Source of the DNA: Nocardia wallacei
GTDB lineage: Bacteria > Actinomycetota > Actinomycetes > Mycobacteriales > Mycobacteriaceae
DNA: 56,026 nucleotides
NCBI RefSeq assembly: GCF_029869545.1
Contig: NZ_JARWQD010000062.1
Span: 1 to 56,026 of the forward strand
Direction of reading: 5' to 3'
Part shown: piece by piece, positions 23,768 through 33,234 of the stretch
Position numbering within the stretch: position 1 is the first letter of the stretch
How the letters are laid out: the number at the start of each line of letters is the position of its first letter
Notes under the pieces: generated by a model
What the model was told of the DNA's origin: nothing
Database searches by the model: none
What the model saw: only the letters and a program-made list of their open reading frames with translations
Translations under genes and position numbers: made by a program

Positions 23768-24534
23768 GCGCGCCGCGGGACCGCGTCGCCGACCTGTTCG
23801 GCCTGCACGGCCGGGTCGCGATCGTGACCGGTGCGTCGTCGGGACTCGGCGCGACGGTCGCGGAGAATCTGGCCGCGCTCGGCGCGCGAGTGGCGGTGGT
23901 GGCGCGGCGCGCCGATCGGCTGGCAGAACTGGCCGCGCGGATCGGCGGCCATCCCGTGGCCTGCGATCTGGCCCTGGAGGTCGAGACCGTGGTGCCCTCG
24001 GTGGTGGCCGCCCTGGGACCGCCGGAGATCCTGATCAACGCGGCCGGGAACCGGTTCTCCGAGGATCCCGCGGAATCGGAGACCCACGAAGCGATCCAGC
24101 GCACCCTCGCGCTCAACCTGGTCGCTCCCTTCCGGCTGGCGCAGGAAGTGTTCCCGCACATGCGTTCCCATGGGCGGGGTTCGATCGTCAACATCTCCTC
24201 GATCAGCGGCCGCGTCGGCGTGCCCGGCATCCCGCAGGCGTCCTACGCCGCCGCCAAATCCGGGCTCTCGGGCCTCACGGCCGAGCTCGCCGTGCAGTGG
24301 GCGCGGCACTCGATCCGAGTGAATACGGTGGCGCCCGGCTTCTTTCGCAGCGAGATCACCGACAGCCTCTACGACGACGAACGCGGCGCGCGATACCTGC
24401 GCCGCAACACCCCGCTGCCCACCGAGGCGAATCCCGGGGACATCGTCGGCGCCGTCGTCTGGCTCGCCGGAGATGCGGCCCGGTACGTGACCGGCCAGAC
24501 CGTCGTCGTGGACGGAGGGTGGACCGCCCGCTGA
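23764..24534 (+). CDS. short-chain dehydrogenase/reductase
   Basis: 256-aa SDR. TGASSGLG nucleotide motif, NAAGNRF, serine region NISSISGRVG, catalytic YAAAK and C-terminal GQTVVVDGGW. The GTG at 23764 overlaps the synthetase stop, giving an operon of synthetase and SDR. It probably oxidises a beta-hydroxyacyl-CoA or ring alcohol intermediate. Confidence 0.9.
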   Translation: MSAPRDRVADLFGLHGRVAIVTGASSGLGATVAENLAALGARVAVVARRADRLAELAARIGGHPVACDLALEVETVVPSVVAALGPPEILINAAGNRFSEDPAESETHEAIQRTLALNLVAPFRLAQEVFPHMRSHGRGSIVNISSISGRVGVPGIPQASYAAAKSGLSGLTAELAVQWARHSIRVNTVAPGFFRSEITDSLYDDERGARYLRRNTPLPTEANPGDIVGAVVWLAGDAARYVTGQTVVVDGGWTAR

Positions 24535-24663
24535 CCGGACCCGGCAGCCGATTGACATCCCGAAATAACGATGGAAGTATTATTCGCACTAGTGGAGAAT
24601 TATATTCTCGCAGGTCATATGCGACGCGAGAGCCCACTGGCGGAGAGAGGAACTCGCTGGCGA
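24535..24663 (+). promoter_or_regulatory. promoter region with GAGAAT-TAT-ATTCTC
   Basis: 129-bp gap inside the plus-strand cluster. TTGACA at 24552-24557 resembles a -35, with AAGTAT/TATTAT at 24575-24583 as possible -10 (spacing 17 or 20). Downstream lies the best-conserved copy of the 15-bp inverted repeat, GAGAAT-TAT-ATTCTC (24595-24609). This implies that the reductase and following genes have their own regulated promoter. Confidence 0.45.
24595..24609. promoter_or_regulatory. candidate operator, GAGAAT-TAT-ATTCTC
   Basis: Inverted repeat with perfect six-base arms around TAT, located 54 bp before the reductase start and just after a candidate promoter, a position suited to repression. 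Related copies occur at 6713, 16359 and 39706. Confidence 0.5.
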
Positions 24664-25647
24664 ATGTTCACGGCACTGCTCATCGACAAGGCCGACGCGG
24701 GCCCGCAGGTCACCCTCACGAGCGTGGCCGACGCGGACCTACCGGAGGGGAATGTCCGCGTCGACGTCTCGCATTCCACCCTCAATTACAAAGATGCCCT
24801 TGCCATTACGGGCAAGTCACCGATCGTCCGCAGCTATCCGATGGTGCCCGGCATCGACCTCGCCGGTGTCGTCACCGAGAGCACACACCCGGAGTGGTCG
24901 GCCGGTGACGGCGTCGTCCTCAACGGGTGGGGCGTCGGCGAGAGCCACTGGGGCGGCCTGGCCCAGCGCGCCAGCGTCGACGGCGACTGGCTGGTCCCGC
25001 TGCCCGCCGAATTCACCGCACGCCAGGCCATGGCGATCGGCACCGCGGGCTATACGGCCGCGCTCTGCGTCGAGGCGCTGCTGCGCCACGGCATCGGGCC
25101 GGACCGGGGCGAGATCCTGGTGACCGGCGCGACCGGCGGTGTCGGCAGTATCGCCATCGCACTGCTGGCCGAGGCCGGATTCACGGTCGCCGCCGCCACC
25201 GGAAAGGCCACCGAGGCCGGGTATCTCCAGGATCTGGGCGCGAGCACCGTGGTCGACCGCGCCGAACTGAGCGACCGCGGCAAGCCGCTGCAGAAGGAGC
25301 GCTGGGCGGGCGCGATCGACACCGTCGGCAGCTACACGCTCGCCAACGTCTGCGCCCAGACCCGATACGGCGGCGCGGTCGCCGCCTGCGGGCTGGCCCA
25401 GGGCATGGACTTCCCCGCCACGGTCGCGCCGTTCATCCTGCGCGGTGTGACGCTGCTCGGCATCGACAGCGTCCAGGCCGCGATCACGCGGCGACTGGAG
25501 GCCTGGGCCCGGCTCGCGCGCGATCTCGATCCCGCCGCACTGGATTCCATCGCCACCGAGATCTCCCTCGCGGAGGCGATCGCCGCGGCGGACCGGCTCG
25601 TCGCCGGGACCGTGCGCGGCCGGGTCGTCGTCGACGTGAATCGCTGA
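24664..25647 (+). CDS. MDR-family quinone oxidoreductase, AcuI/YhdH-like
   Basis: 327-aa medium-chain dehydrogenase/reductase without zinc ligands. [10 protein letters not shown] and PGIDLAGVV are typical of the YhdH/AcuI (acryloyl-CoA reductase) branch, with an NADPH-binding motif [10 protein letters not shown] at about 155. ATG 24664 gives the standard N-terminus MFTALLID; an earlier in-frame ATG at 24571 would lie in the promoter. It probably reduces an enoyl-CoA or related activated alkene with NADPH. The MaoC gene follows by 12 bp. Confidence 0.85.
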   Translation: MFTALLIDKADAGPQVTLTSVADADLPEGNVRVDVSHSTLNYKDALAITGKSPIVRSYPMVPGIDLAGVVTESTHPEWSAGDGVVLNGWGVGESHWGGLAQRASVDGDWLVPLPAEFTARQAMAIGTAGYTAALCVEALLRHGIGPDRGEILVTGATGGVGSIAIALLAEAGFTVAAATGKATEAGYLQDLGASTVVDRAELSDRGKPLQKERWAGAIDTVGSYTLANVCAQTRYGGAVAACGLAQGMDFPATVAPFILRGVTLLGIDSVQAAITRRLEAWARLARDLDPAALDSIATEISLAEAIAAADRLVAGTVRGRVVVDVNR

Positions 25648-25659
25648 TCGGAGCAGGCC

Positions 25660-26838
25660 GTGACCGAGAGTATCGAACTGGACCTCAGCGACGTCGACCA
25701 CCGCGTCGGCAAGCCGGTCGGCGGCGGGCAGCTGTGGGATCCGTGCAGTACCTCCGACATTCGCCGCTGGGTGATGGCGATGGACTATCCCAACCCGCTG
25801 CACTGGGACGAGGAATTTGCCCGGGAATCGCGCTACGGCGGACTGATCGCGCCCCAATCCATCGCCGTCGCACTGGATTACGGGCACGGCGCCCAGCCCG
25901 CCTGCGTGGGTCACATCCCCGGCAGTCACCTCATCTTCGGCGGCGAGGAGTGGTGGTTCTACGGCTGCCCGGTGCGCCCGGGCGACAAGCTGGTGCAGGA
26001 GCGGCGCTTTCACGACTACAAGGTCACGGAGACGAAATTCGCCGGGCCGACCATGTTCTCGCGCGGCGACACCACGCACCGCAATCAGCGCGGCGCGCTC
26101 GTCGCCCGCGAACGCTCCACCGCCATCCGCTATCTCGCCGCCGAGGCGAAGAAGCGCGGAATGTACGACGACCAGCTCGGGCCCGTAAAGACCTGGACCG
26201 CCGCGGAATTGGCGGCGGTGGACGAGCTGCGGCACGAGTGGCTGCTGTCCAACAGGGCGGGCATCTCACCGCACTTCGACGAGGTGAAGGCCGGTGACCG
26301 CCTGCCGCGCCGGGTGATCGGCCCGCACACCATCGCGAGCTTCACCACCGAATACCGCGCCTTCCTGTTCAACATCTGGGGCACCTTCGGATGGACCGCC
26401 CCCGTAGGCATCGACGATCCGTGGATCAACCAGGATCCGGGCTGGACCGAGGGTTTCGCGTTCGACGAGGAGGGCGCCCGCATCGACCCGCGCAAACGCG
26501 ACGGTTTGTACGTCGGTCCGTCGCGCGGGCATATCGACGCCGACAAGGCCGACGAGGTCGGGATGGCCCGCGCCTACGGTTACGGCGCCACCATGGGCGC
26601 CTGGTGCACCGACTATCTCGCCTACTGGGCGGGCAACGACGGCATGGTCCGCCATACCAAGGCCGACTTCCGCGGGCCCGCCTTCGAGGGCGACGTGACC
26701 TATTTCGACGCCGAGATCGTCGGCAAGGACGCGGATTCGGCGTGGGGGGTGCCGCTGGTTCAGGTGAGGTTGCGGCTCACCAATCAAGACGGCGGCGTGC
26801 TGGTCACCTGCACCGCCGAAGTCGAGCTGCCGTACTGA
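25660..26838 (+). CDS. MaoC-like acyl-CoA hydratase (double hot-dog)
   Basis: 392-aa protein with two hot-dog modules. The N-terminal one contains AMDYPNPLHWDEEF, the family hydratase region (D42, N45, H48), and HIPGSHLIFGGEEWWF; the C-terminal half has GPSRGHIDADKADEVG and FRGPAFEGDVTYFDAEIVG. Such long MaoC proteins act as enoyl-CoA hydratases on bulky substrates. GTG 25660 is used. It lies between the AcuI-like reductase and a synthetase in one operon. The reaction is inferred. Confidence 0.8.
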   Translation: MTESIELDLSDVDHRVGKPVGGGQLWDPCSTSDIRRWVMAMDYPNPLHWDEEFARESRYGGLIAPQSIAVALDYGHGAQPACVGHIPGSHLIFGGEEWWFYGCPVRPGDKLVQERRFHDYKVTETKFAGPTMFSRGDTTHRNQRGALVARERSTAIRYLAAEAKKRGMYDDQLGPVKTWTAAELAAVDELRHEWLLSNRAGISPHFDEVKAGDRLPRRVIGPHTIASFTTEYRAFLFNIWGTFGWTAPVGIDDPWINQDPGWTEGFAFDEEGARIDPRKRDGLYVGPSRGHIDADKADEVGMARAYGYGATMGAWCTDYLAYWAGNDGMVRHTKADFRGPAFEGDVTYFDAEIVGKDADSAWGVPLVQVRLRLTNQDGGVLVTCTAEVELPY

Positions 26839-26852
26839 GCGGGGAGAACGAG

Positions 26853-28538
26853 ATGACCGCCGACCGCAGGGCCATCGCCGCCGGACCGCCCCTCGACGCC
26901 GAGCCCGGCCTCGGGCCGCTCACCCTCCCCGGCTTCCTGCGCGCGGTGACGCGGGACTACGCCGACCGCGAAGCACTTGTGGCACAGGATGGTTCCGGGA
27001 CCGTCCGCTGGACCTACCACGAGCTGTGGGAGCGGTCGGTCGCCGTGGCACGGGCGCTGCGGGCGTGCGGCCTGGGTAAGGACGGCCGGGTCGGGGTGCT
27101 GATGACGAACCGCCCCGAATGGCTCGCGGCGGTCTTCGGCACCTCGCTCGCGGGTGGTGTCGCGGTCACGCTCAGCACCTTCTCCACCGCGGCCGAGCTG
27201 GATCATCTGCTCGATGTGTCCGGGGTGTCGGTGCTGCTGTTCGAACGCGCCGTGGCCGGAAAGGATTTCGCGGATATTCTCACCGAACTCGAACCGGCCG
27301 TGGGCAGTTCGGCTCCCGGTACCGTGCGGTCGGCGAAGTATCCCTTCCTGCACCATCTCTCGGCGATCGGGGAGCCGCCCGGCGGCGCGATCGAGTCGTG
27401 GGCGGAGTTCCTGGCCCGCGGTGACGCCGAGCCGCGCGAATCGGTCGAGGCGGCGGCCCGGTCGGTGCGGCCGAGCGATACGGCGGTCATCTTCTTCTCC
27501 TCCGGATCCACCAGCAAGCCCAAGGGGATCCGCAGCGCGCACCGCGGGGTCGCCATCCAGATGTGGCGATTCCGCCGGATGTACGGCTTCGGCCCGCACG
27601 ACCACGTCCGCTGCTGGACAGCCAACGGGTTCTTCTGGTCCGGCAATTTCGGCATGGCCCTCGGCGCGACGCTCGCCGCGGGCGGCTCGCTCGTGCTGCA
27701 GTCGACCTTCGACGCGTCCGCGGCGCTGCACCTGATGGAGACCGAGCGCGTGAACTTCCCGGTCGCCTGGCCGCATCAGTGGGCCCAGCTGGAAGGCGCA
27801 TTGAACTGGGCGGCAACCGATCTCGGCAGCCTGCGGTTCGTGGACGTTTCGACTCCCGCCGCCCGCCACCCCCGCGTGTCGACCGGCTGGACCGAGCCCG
27901 GACACGCCTACGGCAATACCGAAACCTTCACCATCACCACCTGTTTCCCGGCCTGTACCCCCGCCGACGTGATCGGGGGCAGCATGGGCGCACCCCTGCC
28001 GGGCAACACGATCAAGATCGTCGACCCGCTCACCGGAGAGCTCCTGTCGCGCGGCGAACGAGGCGAGATCTGTGTCAAGGGACCGACATTGATGCTCGGC
28101 TACCTCGGGACGCCCCTCGACGAGACGCTGGACGCCGACGGCTATTTCCACACCGGCGACGGCGGTTACCTCGACGACGCGGACCGGCTGTTCTGGGAGG
28201 GCCGCCTCACCGACATCATCAAGACCGGCGGCGCGAACGTGTCGCCCCGGGAGGTGGACGAGGTCCTCGCCCGTTTCCCGGGCGTGAAGGTCGCGCACAC
28301 GGTCGGAGTCCCGCACGAAACCCTCGGCGAGGCCGTCGTGGCCTGCGTGGTCCCGCACGCGGACACCACACCCGACGCCGCCCGCATCCGCACCTACCTC
28401 CGCGAACACCTGGCCAGCTACAAGGTGCCCCGCCACATCCTGTTCTTCACCGAACAGGACCTAGCCCTCACCGGCAGCGCCAAGATCAAATCCGCCGACC
28501 TCCGCACCCTCGCCACCGAACGCCTCCCCGACCTATGA
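26853..28538 (+). CDS. acyl-CoA synthetase (AMP-binding)
   Basis: 561-aa AMP-forming ligase. P-loop FFSSGSTSKPKGI, aromatic/GNTET motif AYGNTETFTI, GDGGYLDD, LTDIIKTGGANVSPREVDE and catalytic lysine in TGSAKIKSADL. It is divergent from the other two synthetases in the window, suggesting a different acid substrate. ATG 26853 is preceded by GGGGAGAACGAG. It converges on the kinase-like gene with an eight-base gap. Confidence 0.9.
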   Translation: MTADRRAIAAGPPLDAEPGLGPLTLPGFLRAVTRDYADREALVAQDGSGTVRWTYHELWERSVAVARALRACGLGKDGRVGVLMTNRPEWLAAVFGTSLAGGVAVTLSTFSTAAELDHLLDVSGVSVLLFERAVAGKDFADILTELEPAVGSSAPGTVRSAKYPFLHHLSAIGEPPGGAIESWAEFLARGDAEPRESVEAAARSVRPSDTAVIFFSSGSTSKPKGIRSAHRGVAIQMWRFRRMYGFGPHDHVRCWTANGFFWSGNFGMALGATLAAGGSLVLQSTFDASAALHLMETERVNFPVAWPHQWAQLEGALNWAATDLGSLRFVDVSTPAARHPRVSTGWTEPGHAYGNTETFTITTCFPACTPADVIGGSMGAPLPGNTIKIVDPLTGELLSRGERGEICVKGPTLMLGYLGTPLDETLDADGYFHTGDGGYLDDADRLFWEGRLTDIIKTGGANVSPREVDEVLARFPGVKVAHTVGVPHETLGEAVVACVVPHADTTPDAARIRTYLREHLASYKVPRHILFFTEQDLALTGSAKIKSADLRTLATERLPDL

Positions 28539-28546
28539 CACTGACC

Positions 28547-30298
28547 TCAGTCTGCCGGGTGCGTAGCGGCGATGTGGGAGTGGCGACGTGCCGGGATGCC
28601 GCCCCGAGCGGCGTCGGATTCCCGTAGCCGAGTCATCAGTGCGGCCAAATGCTCGAAATCGTTCACATGCGCAAGGGCAGTGAGGGCGAGATCGAGGAAG
28701 GCATCGGTGCTCTCCATCGAATAGCGCCTGAGGTAGGTCCTCGGCATGTGCTGCGCGTACCACAGACGCCGGCACGCCTCGCGGGTGCTGCGGGCGAGGA
28801 TCGTGCACCACAGCGCCTCGGCGCTATCGACCGGGCGCCACCACTTCTCACAGGCCGCCACGGCGTCGCCCGTCGGCGACAACGGACCCAGCCCACTCAT
28901 CTCGAAGAACAGCACATGCGCGACGTCGTCCCAGGCAGTGACGTCCTTGCCCGCGGCCTCGAAATCGATATCGACGACGCACCGCATGATCTCCGAGCGC
29001 AATTCGCCGGTGTCCAGACCCAGCAGGCGGTGGCACAGCTCGACGGCCGATTCGCCGGTCACCCAGACCCGGTTCTTGAGGTGCGCATCCCGGAACGACA
29101 CCGTGGCGTCCGATTCGAGCCGTGCGCCCAGCTCTCGGACATCGTCGATGGCTCCCGAGAGATCCGCGTCCGCGATCGGGCCGCCCTCCAGGCAGCGCAT
29201 TGCGACAGCGCCCTGCTCTGCGTACGGGTACCGAACCCTCGGCAGGTGCGCGACCAGGGAGTCGGCGATGCTCCGGAACTCGGCCAGGCTCGCGAGCGAG
29301 TCGCACACGATCTCGCCGAGTACCCGGGAGGCTTCCTCGACCACATCGTCCTGCTGCCCCACGCGGTTCAGGGTGTAGGCAAGCTCGAACAGCGAGACTC
29401 CGGCGACCACCTCCATCGTCACCGGCGCGGCGTGCGAAACCAGGTCGGCCAGGACCGACGATGCCGAGTCCCGCTGGAAGACCGGCCGAAAGTACCTGGT
29501 ACGCATCCGAATACTGCGCGCGGCGCCGACCCAGGCGCGCTCCGCCGCGTTCTCGTTCTGGCCTGCGCACCACTTCCTGACGACCGGCCGGGGCTGCGCT
29601 CCGTCGTGATCCGTCAGGACGGCGTTGCCCTTGAACAGGCTGGGCCAGCGCGGCAGGCAGTCGGTCTCGACCGGGGCCGAAAACCACCGCGTCCGGTGAT
29701 GTTCCGCGATCGCCCGCCACGAATGTGCCAGCACCACGGGGACTTTCCCGTCGGCACACGGTGACAACCATGCCGATGCTTCCGGCGTCGCGGCCCTCGA
29801 GGCAGCCGCCGCTTCCGGAACATAGGCGATATCGCCGCCCAGCAGGACGAATTCCGCGGGTACCTCGAGGCCGTGCATCCCGACAGTCACCCGGCCACCG
29901 AACCGCGGGACCCATCGGCCGATCACAGCCACCGCGCGCAGAATCTGCCGGCGCGCGATCCATGCGTGCAACGGCTCGTCGGCGACCGCATCGACCCATC
30001 GCAGGAACTGCTGCCCGTCCGGGTCCGGGCACAGGATGCTCACGGCGGGAATCCTCCGGTCGGTGGCGCACACGCGGACCAGTTCCACCGCGACAGGTAC
30101 GAGCCCCGCCGCGCACACGACGCGCACCGAACACCCGTATTCCGAAGCTTTGCAGCGGATTTCGTCGACACACCGCCGCAATCCCGGAGCCAGGGCCACC
30201 GGTTCGAGCCCGGTGCCGATTCCCCTGTCGATCGACCGGTCGAGAGCATGCAACGGAAGTTCCCCCACTTCCGCGAGAACCCTTGTCTCACTTGCCAC
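28547..30298 (-). CDS. phosphotransferase (APH/kinase-like) with unknown N-terminal domain
   Basis: 583-aa protein. The C-terminal two thirds has an APH-type kinase pattern: N-lobe lysine candidate in PVVRKW (K242), hinge-like TMEVVAGVSLFELA, the catalytic loop FRDAHLKN (D404, H406, N409) and the metal-binding DIDFE (D443/D445) followed by WDDVAHVLFFE. The first ~190 residues contain SVRVVCAAG and VPAEFVLLGGDIAYVP and may be a degenerate PLD/TrmB-like sensor domain; this is tentative. The GTG at 30298 has only a modest Shine-Dalgarno. It is the last of four same-strand genes with HAD, 2TM and ARMT1-like proteins. The substrate is unknown. Confidence 0.65.
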   Translation of the reverse strand: MASETRVLAEVGELPLHALDRSIDRGIGTGLEPVALAPGLRRCVDEIRCKASEYGCSVRVVCAAGLVPVAVELVRVCATDRRIPAVSILCPDPDGQQFLRWVDAVADEPLHAWIARRQILRAVAVIGRWVPRFGGRVTVGMHGLEVPAEFVLLGGDIAYVPEAAAASRAATPEASAWLSPCADGKVPVVLAHSWRAIAEHHRTRWFSAPVETDCLPRWPSLFKGNAVLTDHDGAQPRPVVRKWCAGQNENAAERAWVGAARSIRMRTRYFRPVFQRDSASSVLADLVSHAAPVTMEVVAGVSLFELAYTLNRVGQQDDVVEEASRVLGEIVCDSLASLAEFRSIADSLVAHLPRVRYPYAEQGAVAMRCLEGGPIADADLSGAIDDVRELGARLESDATVSFRDAHLKNRVWVTGESAVELCHRLLGLDTGELRSEIMRCVVDIDFEAAGKDVTAWDDVAHVLFFEMSGLGPLSPTGDAVAACEKWWRPVDSAEALWCTILARSTREACRRLWYAQHMPRTYLRRYSMESTDAFLDLALTALAHVNDFEHLAALMTRLRESDAARGGIPARRHSHIAATHPAD

Positions 30299-30379
30299 TT
30301 CCGGTGGCAGCAGGCGAATAATCGTCTACTCCAGCCATAGGTGACCGAGACTCATTCTAGCCCAGCCGATTCGACCGGT

Positions 30380-30417
30380 GGCGCTTTCGCGCCCGGGTGG
30401 GGATACGAAACCGGGCG
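30380..30417. terminator. GC-rich hairpins downstream of HAD gene
   Basis: Two overlapping stem-loops follow the HAD stop on the minus strand: GGCGC-TTTC-GCGCC (30380-30393) and CGCCCGG/CCGGGCG arms (30390-30396 and 30411-30417). There is no T-tract, so this could be a weak terminator or an mRNA processing structure separating the HAD gene from the kinase gene. Confidence 0.3.
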
Positions 30418-30435
30418 GCCCGCAGGAGTACCGCG

Positions 30436-31185
30436 TCACCGCAGGCGCAGGTCCACCAGTGCCGCGAGGAATCCTTCGGCGTCCGCGAGGTTTTCGACTG
30501 CGCGGTCGGCGCCCGCATCCGACAACGCGTCGACGCTACTGGCACCGGTCGCCACACCGATGACCTTCGCGCCGCCGACCCGCGCCGCCTCGACATCGCG
30601 GGGCGTGTCTCCCACCAGAATCGTCGATTCCGCATCGAAGGTGATCCCGTACTTGCGCCGCGCCCGCTCGCGGGCCAGGCCCACCAGCTCCCACCGGGCC
30701 CGGCCGTCGGAACCGTAGGCCCCCACCGACAGGTCCAACCACGGATCGAGCCCGAACGTCGCCAGCTTGGTTGCCGCATTTGCCCGGACATTCCCGGTCA
30801 GCACCGACTGGACAACGGCGGGGACCTCCGCCAACTCCTTCAGCAGCCGCCGCGCGCCCGGCAGTGCCGCACCACGACGCGCCAGCTCGGCAGTTTTGCG
30901 ATTCAGCGACTCCGCGAGCACGCCGTCCAGGTCCGGTGCGCTGTCCAGCACGTCGACGCCGATGGCATTGCGGAGAAAGAGATCCTTCATGATCTGGTAT
31001 TCGGTACGCCCGGCCGTCACGGCGGTGACTCTGGAAATCCGGCCGGTCAACGCCTCGAATGCCAGTGCGTAGACCTCCCTGCTCACTCCCGCGGTGGTGA
31101 GCAGCGTCTTGTCGATGTCCCACAGCAGGAGCGTCTCGGGAAGCATCGCAACCCGCCGAGCGCTGGATTCCTGAAGTCGGTTCAC
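30436..31185 (-). CDS. HAD family hydrolase
   Basis: 249-aa haloacid-dehalogenase-superfamily phosphatase. Motif I LLLWDIDKTLL carries the nucleophile and acid aspartates, motif II is in VLTGNVRAN, and motif III/IV is GDTPRDVEAARVGGAKVIGV. It resembles the phosphoglycolate/beta-phosphoglucomutase-like group with an alpha-helical cap. The start is uncertain: GTG 31185 (eight bases after AAAGGGG), GTG 31194 or ATG 31146. It lies between the 2TM protein and the kinase-like gene on the same strand. It dephosphorylates a small phosphate ester of unknown identity. Confidence 0.82.
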   Translation of the reverse strand: MNRLQESSARRVAMLPETLLLWDIDKTLLTTAGVSREVYALAFEALTGRISRVTAVTAGRTEYQIMKDLFLRNAIGVDVLDSAPDLDGVLAESLNRKTAELARRGAALPGARRLLKELAEVPAVVQSVLTGNVRANAATKLATFGLDPWLDLSVGAYGSDGRARWELVGLARERARRKYGITFDAESTILVGDTPRDVEAARVGGAKVIGVATGASSVDALSDAGADRAVENLADAEGFLAALVDLRLR

Positions 31186-31281
31186 AGCCTTCACCCCTTT
31201 GCGTCCACCGTACCGATGTCAGAAAGATGAAGCAGGCCGAACAACGAAAGCGGCCGAACGGGAATCGTAGCGGTGCGGTTG

Positions 31282-32049
31282 CTACTTCGACGGATCGGGC
31301 AGAGACTGGACGTCCTTCCATAAACGCTCGGCGCGCGCGAAGAAGAAATCCAGCCATTCCTTCCCGTTCTCCTCCCCCAGCGCGATGGAGGGGCGGTCAC
31401 CCGGATCGGTCTTGTACGGGTAGAAGTAGACCAGGGCGGATCGCTCGTGACCGTGCTTGACGAATATGCCCGCCATCGTGGGCACGCTGTGGTATGCCCG
31501 CGTCTCGATGCGCTGATTCTCCTTGTCCGACAGCAGCGCCCGTACCGAGCGCATCGTGGATTCGAACACCCGGAAATCGGCGACCAGACGTTCGGTGGTG
31601 TGCGAGGTGGACGACGCGGTATACCGGGCCAGATCGTCGTCGCGCAGATCGAGAACCGCGATGCGAACCCGGCAGCCGCTCCGGACCAGATTGGCCAGCC
31701 GCTCAGGCCCCTCGGTCAGCGAGCCCGCCTTCGTCAGGCCCACAATGAGCACCTCGGAGGCGTTTCGAGCGAAGTCGTCGAACGACCCGACCTCCGCCCA
31801 CCGGCGCAGCACCGGCGGATTCTCGAGCCTCCCCCGGACCTGATGTACCTCGCGCCGGATCTCCTGCAGCACCAGTAATCGGTCCGAAACGTAGGTGAGC
31901 ACCAGCACCGCGAGCAGGCCGAGCACGGCGCTGAGTTGATCCTTCACGCTCAGCTCGCCCATGACGGAGAGCACCGTCATCGCGACGCCGGCGACAACCG
32001 TGGCCAGGGCTAGGATCAGGACGACAACCGACGATATTCTGCGCGACAC
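31282..32049 (-). CDS. two-TM protein with degenerate PLD-like domain
   Basis: 255-aa protein. Two hydrophobic segments at about 8-30 and 40-60 anchor it, followed by a cytosolic domain. The domain has the alternating beta/alpha pattern of the phospholipase-D superfamily (VLIVGLTKAG, CRVRIAVLDL, IFVKHGHERSALVYFY, WLDFFFARAERLWKD), but the HKD catalytic motifs are not visible. It may therefore be a ligand sensor (DUF5919-like) rather than an enzyme. GTG 32049 lies 12 bp after the ARMT1 stop, indicating cotranscription. Confidence 0.6.
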   Translation of the reverse strand: MSRRISSVVVLILALATVVAGVAMTVLSVMGELSVKDQLSAVLGLLAVLVLTYVSDRLLVLQEIRREVHQVRGRLENPPVLRRWAEVGSFDDFARNASEVLIVGLTKAGSLTEGPERLANLVRSGCRVRIAVLDLRDDDLARYTASSTSHTTERLVADFRVFESTMRSVRALLSDKENQRIETRAYHSVPTMAGIFVKHGHERSALVYFYPYKTDPGDRPSIALGEENGKEWLDFFFARAERLWKDVQSLPDPSK

Positions 32050-32061
32050 TCTCTACCTTGT

Positions 32062-33234
32062 TCACTCGACGACGAAATGCGCCACCGCGTAGCGGCCCGA
32101 GAACCGCCAGTCCCGTTCGGTGGCATCCAGCTCCGACACCGATTCCCGCGGCAGACCGGCACAGATATCCGATTTCATGGTCCGCAGGATCAGCAGGTCG
32201 GTTTTCAGGTCCGGGAGCAACTGTTCCAGTGGATACGTGGCCGGGGTGACCCGATCGGCGAGCAGGCGACGGTAATTCAGGTCGCCCTTGACGATCGTCA
32301 CATCGTTGCTGCCGATTCCCTCCGCCAGATCCGGGGGCATCTGGCAATAATGCAGCGGCGACTGGAAGAACCAGTGCGTCACAATGCGCAGCCGCCCTTC
32401 CTCGACACACCGACGCAGCATCGACAGCTCGTGATCGGCATTGATCAGCGCCGACACCGTGGTCTCGAAATCGTTGGCCGTGGCGTCGGAGATGAAGAAC
32501 GGCCGCTGCTTCAGATATACCGTCACCGTGGTGTTTTCCCGGCTCCGCAGCAGATGCGCGGCGAGAATCACGTCGGCCAGCAGCTCCGCACCGGCATTGT
32601 CCGCGACAATACCCACCGAGTCGGATTGTTCCAGCCGCACCCGCGCCGGGTCCAAATCGTCCACCAGCAGCACGCCGGACCCCGGCGCGGACCCGTCGCC
32701 GCGGAATTGGGCGTGCGCCGCATCCGACAGATTCCCCCACAGCGAGGCCATCAGGCTCTCGCGCAACGAGAGAGTGCTCGCCCGGCCCCTGGTCACGACG
32801 CCGACGGCCGCGAGCAGGGCGTTCGTCTTGCGCGCCAGGAACGGGTCGCGCTCGTAATTGCTGGACAGATAGTCGAAATAGCCGAAGGCGTCGAGAAGGA
32901 GGTGATAGAACAGCGCCTCACCGATGTAACTGGGTGAATCGAACCAGGAGCCGCCGATCAACTCCATCGCGCCGCGCCAGGCATACAGGGGAACCATGGT
33001 GTGGGTGGACGACGGCTTCGGTATGGGATCGTCGTGAAGAAAGCTGTCACGCAGCCCCGCCAGGCTCTCACCTGCCCGGTCGTCCCGATTCACCAGCGCG
33101 CGGACCTGGTCGACCACCCGCGGAAAGACCCGCTTCATCATGCCGTTGGCGAATACGTTCTCCGGGGCGGTCGACAGTGTCTCGAATTCGGCCGCGGCGC
33201 CGGCGGGAGGTCGGGATCCCCTGCAACCGGTCAT
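32062..33234 (-). CDS. ARMT1/DUF89-like metal-dependent phosphatase
   Basis: 390-aa member of the DUF89 (ARMT1-like) damage-control phosphatase family. Signature residues are visible in order: VADNAGAELLAD, the KxxPxxxxDA block LKQRPFFISDATAND, and KGDLNYRRLL. Family members are Mn/Co-dependent and remove phosphate from sugar phosphates or damaged metabolites. ATG 33234 is chosen for its strong GGAGGGGG Shine-Dalgarno seven bases upstream; in-frame sequence further upstream is poor. It is first in the four-gene minus-strand set, and none of the neighbours outside this set shares the function. Confidence 0.78.
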   Translation of the reverse strand: MTGCRGSRPPAGAAAEFETLSTAPENVFANGMMKRVFPRVVDQVRALVNRDDRAGESLAGLRDSFLHDDPIPKPSSTHTMVPLYAWRGAMELIGGSWFDSPSYIGEALFYHLLLDAFGYFDYLSSNYERDPFLARKTNALLAAVGVVTRGRASTLSLRESLMASLWGNLSDAAHAQFRGDGSAPGSGVLLVDDLDPARVRLEQSDSVGIVADNAGAELLADVILAAHLLRSRENTTVTVYLKQRPFFISDATANDFETTVSALINADHELSMLRRCVEEGRLRIVTHWFFQSPLHYCQMPPDLAEGIGSNDVTIVKGDLNYRRLLADRVTPATYPLEQLLPDLKTDLLILRTMKSDICAGLPRESVSELDATERDWRFSGRYAVAHFVVE

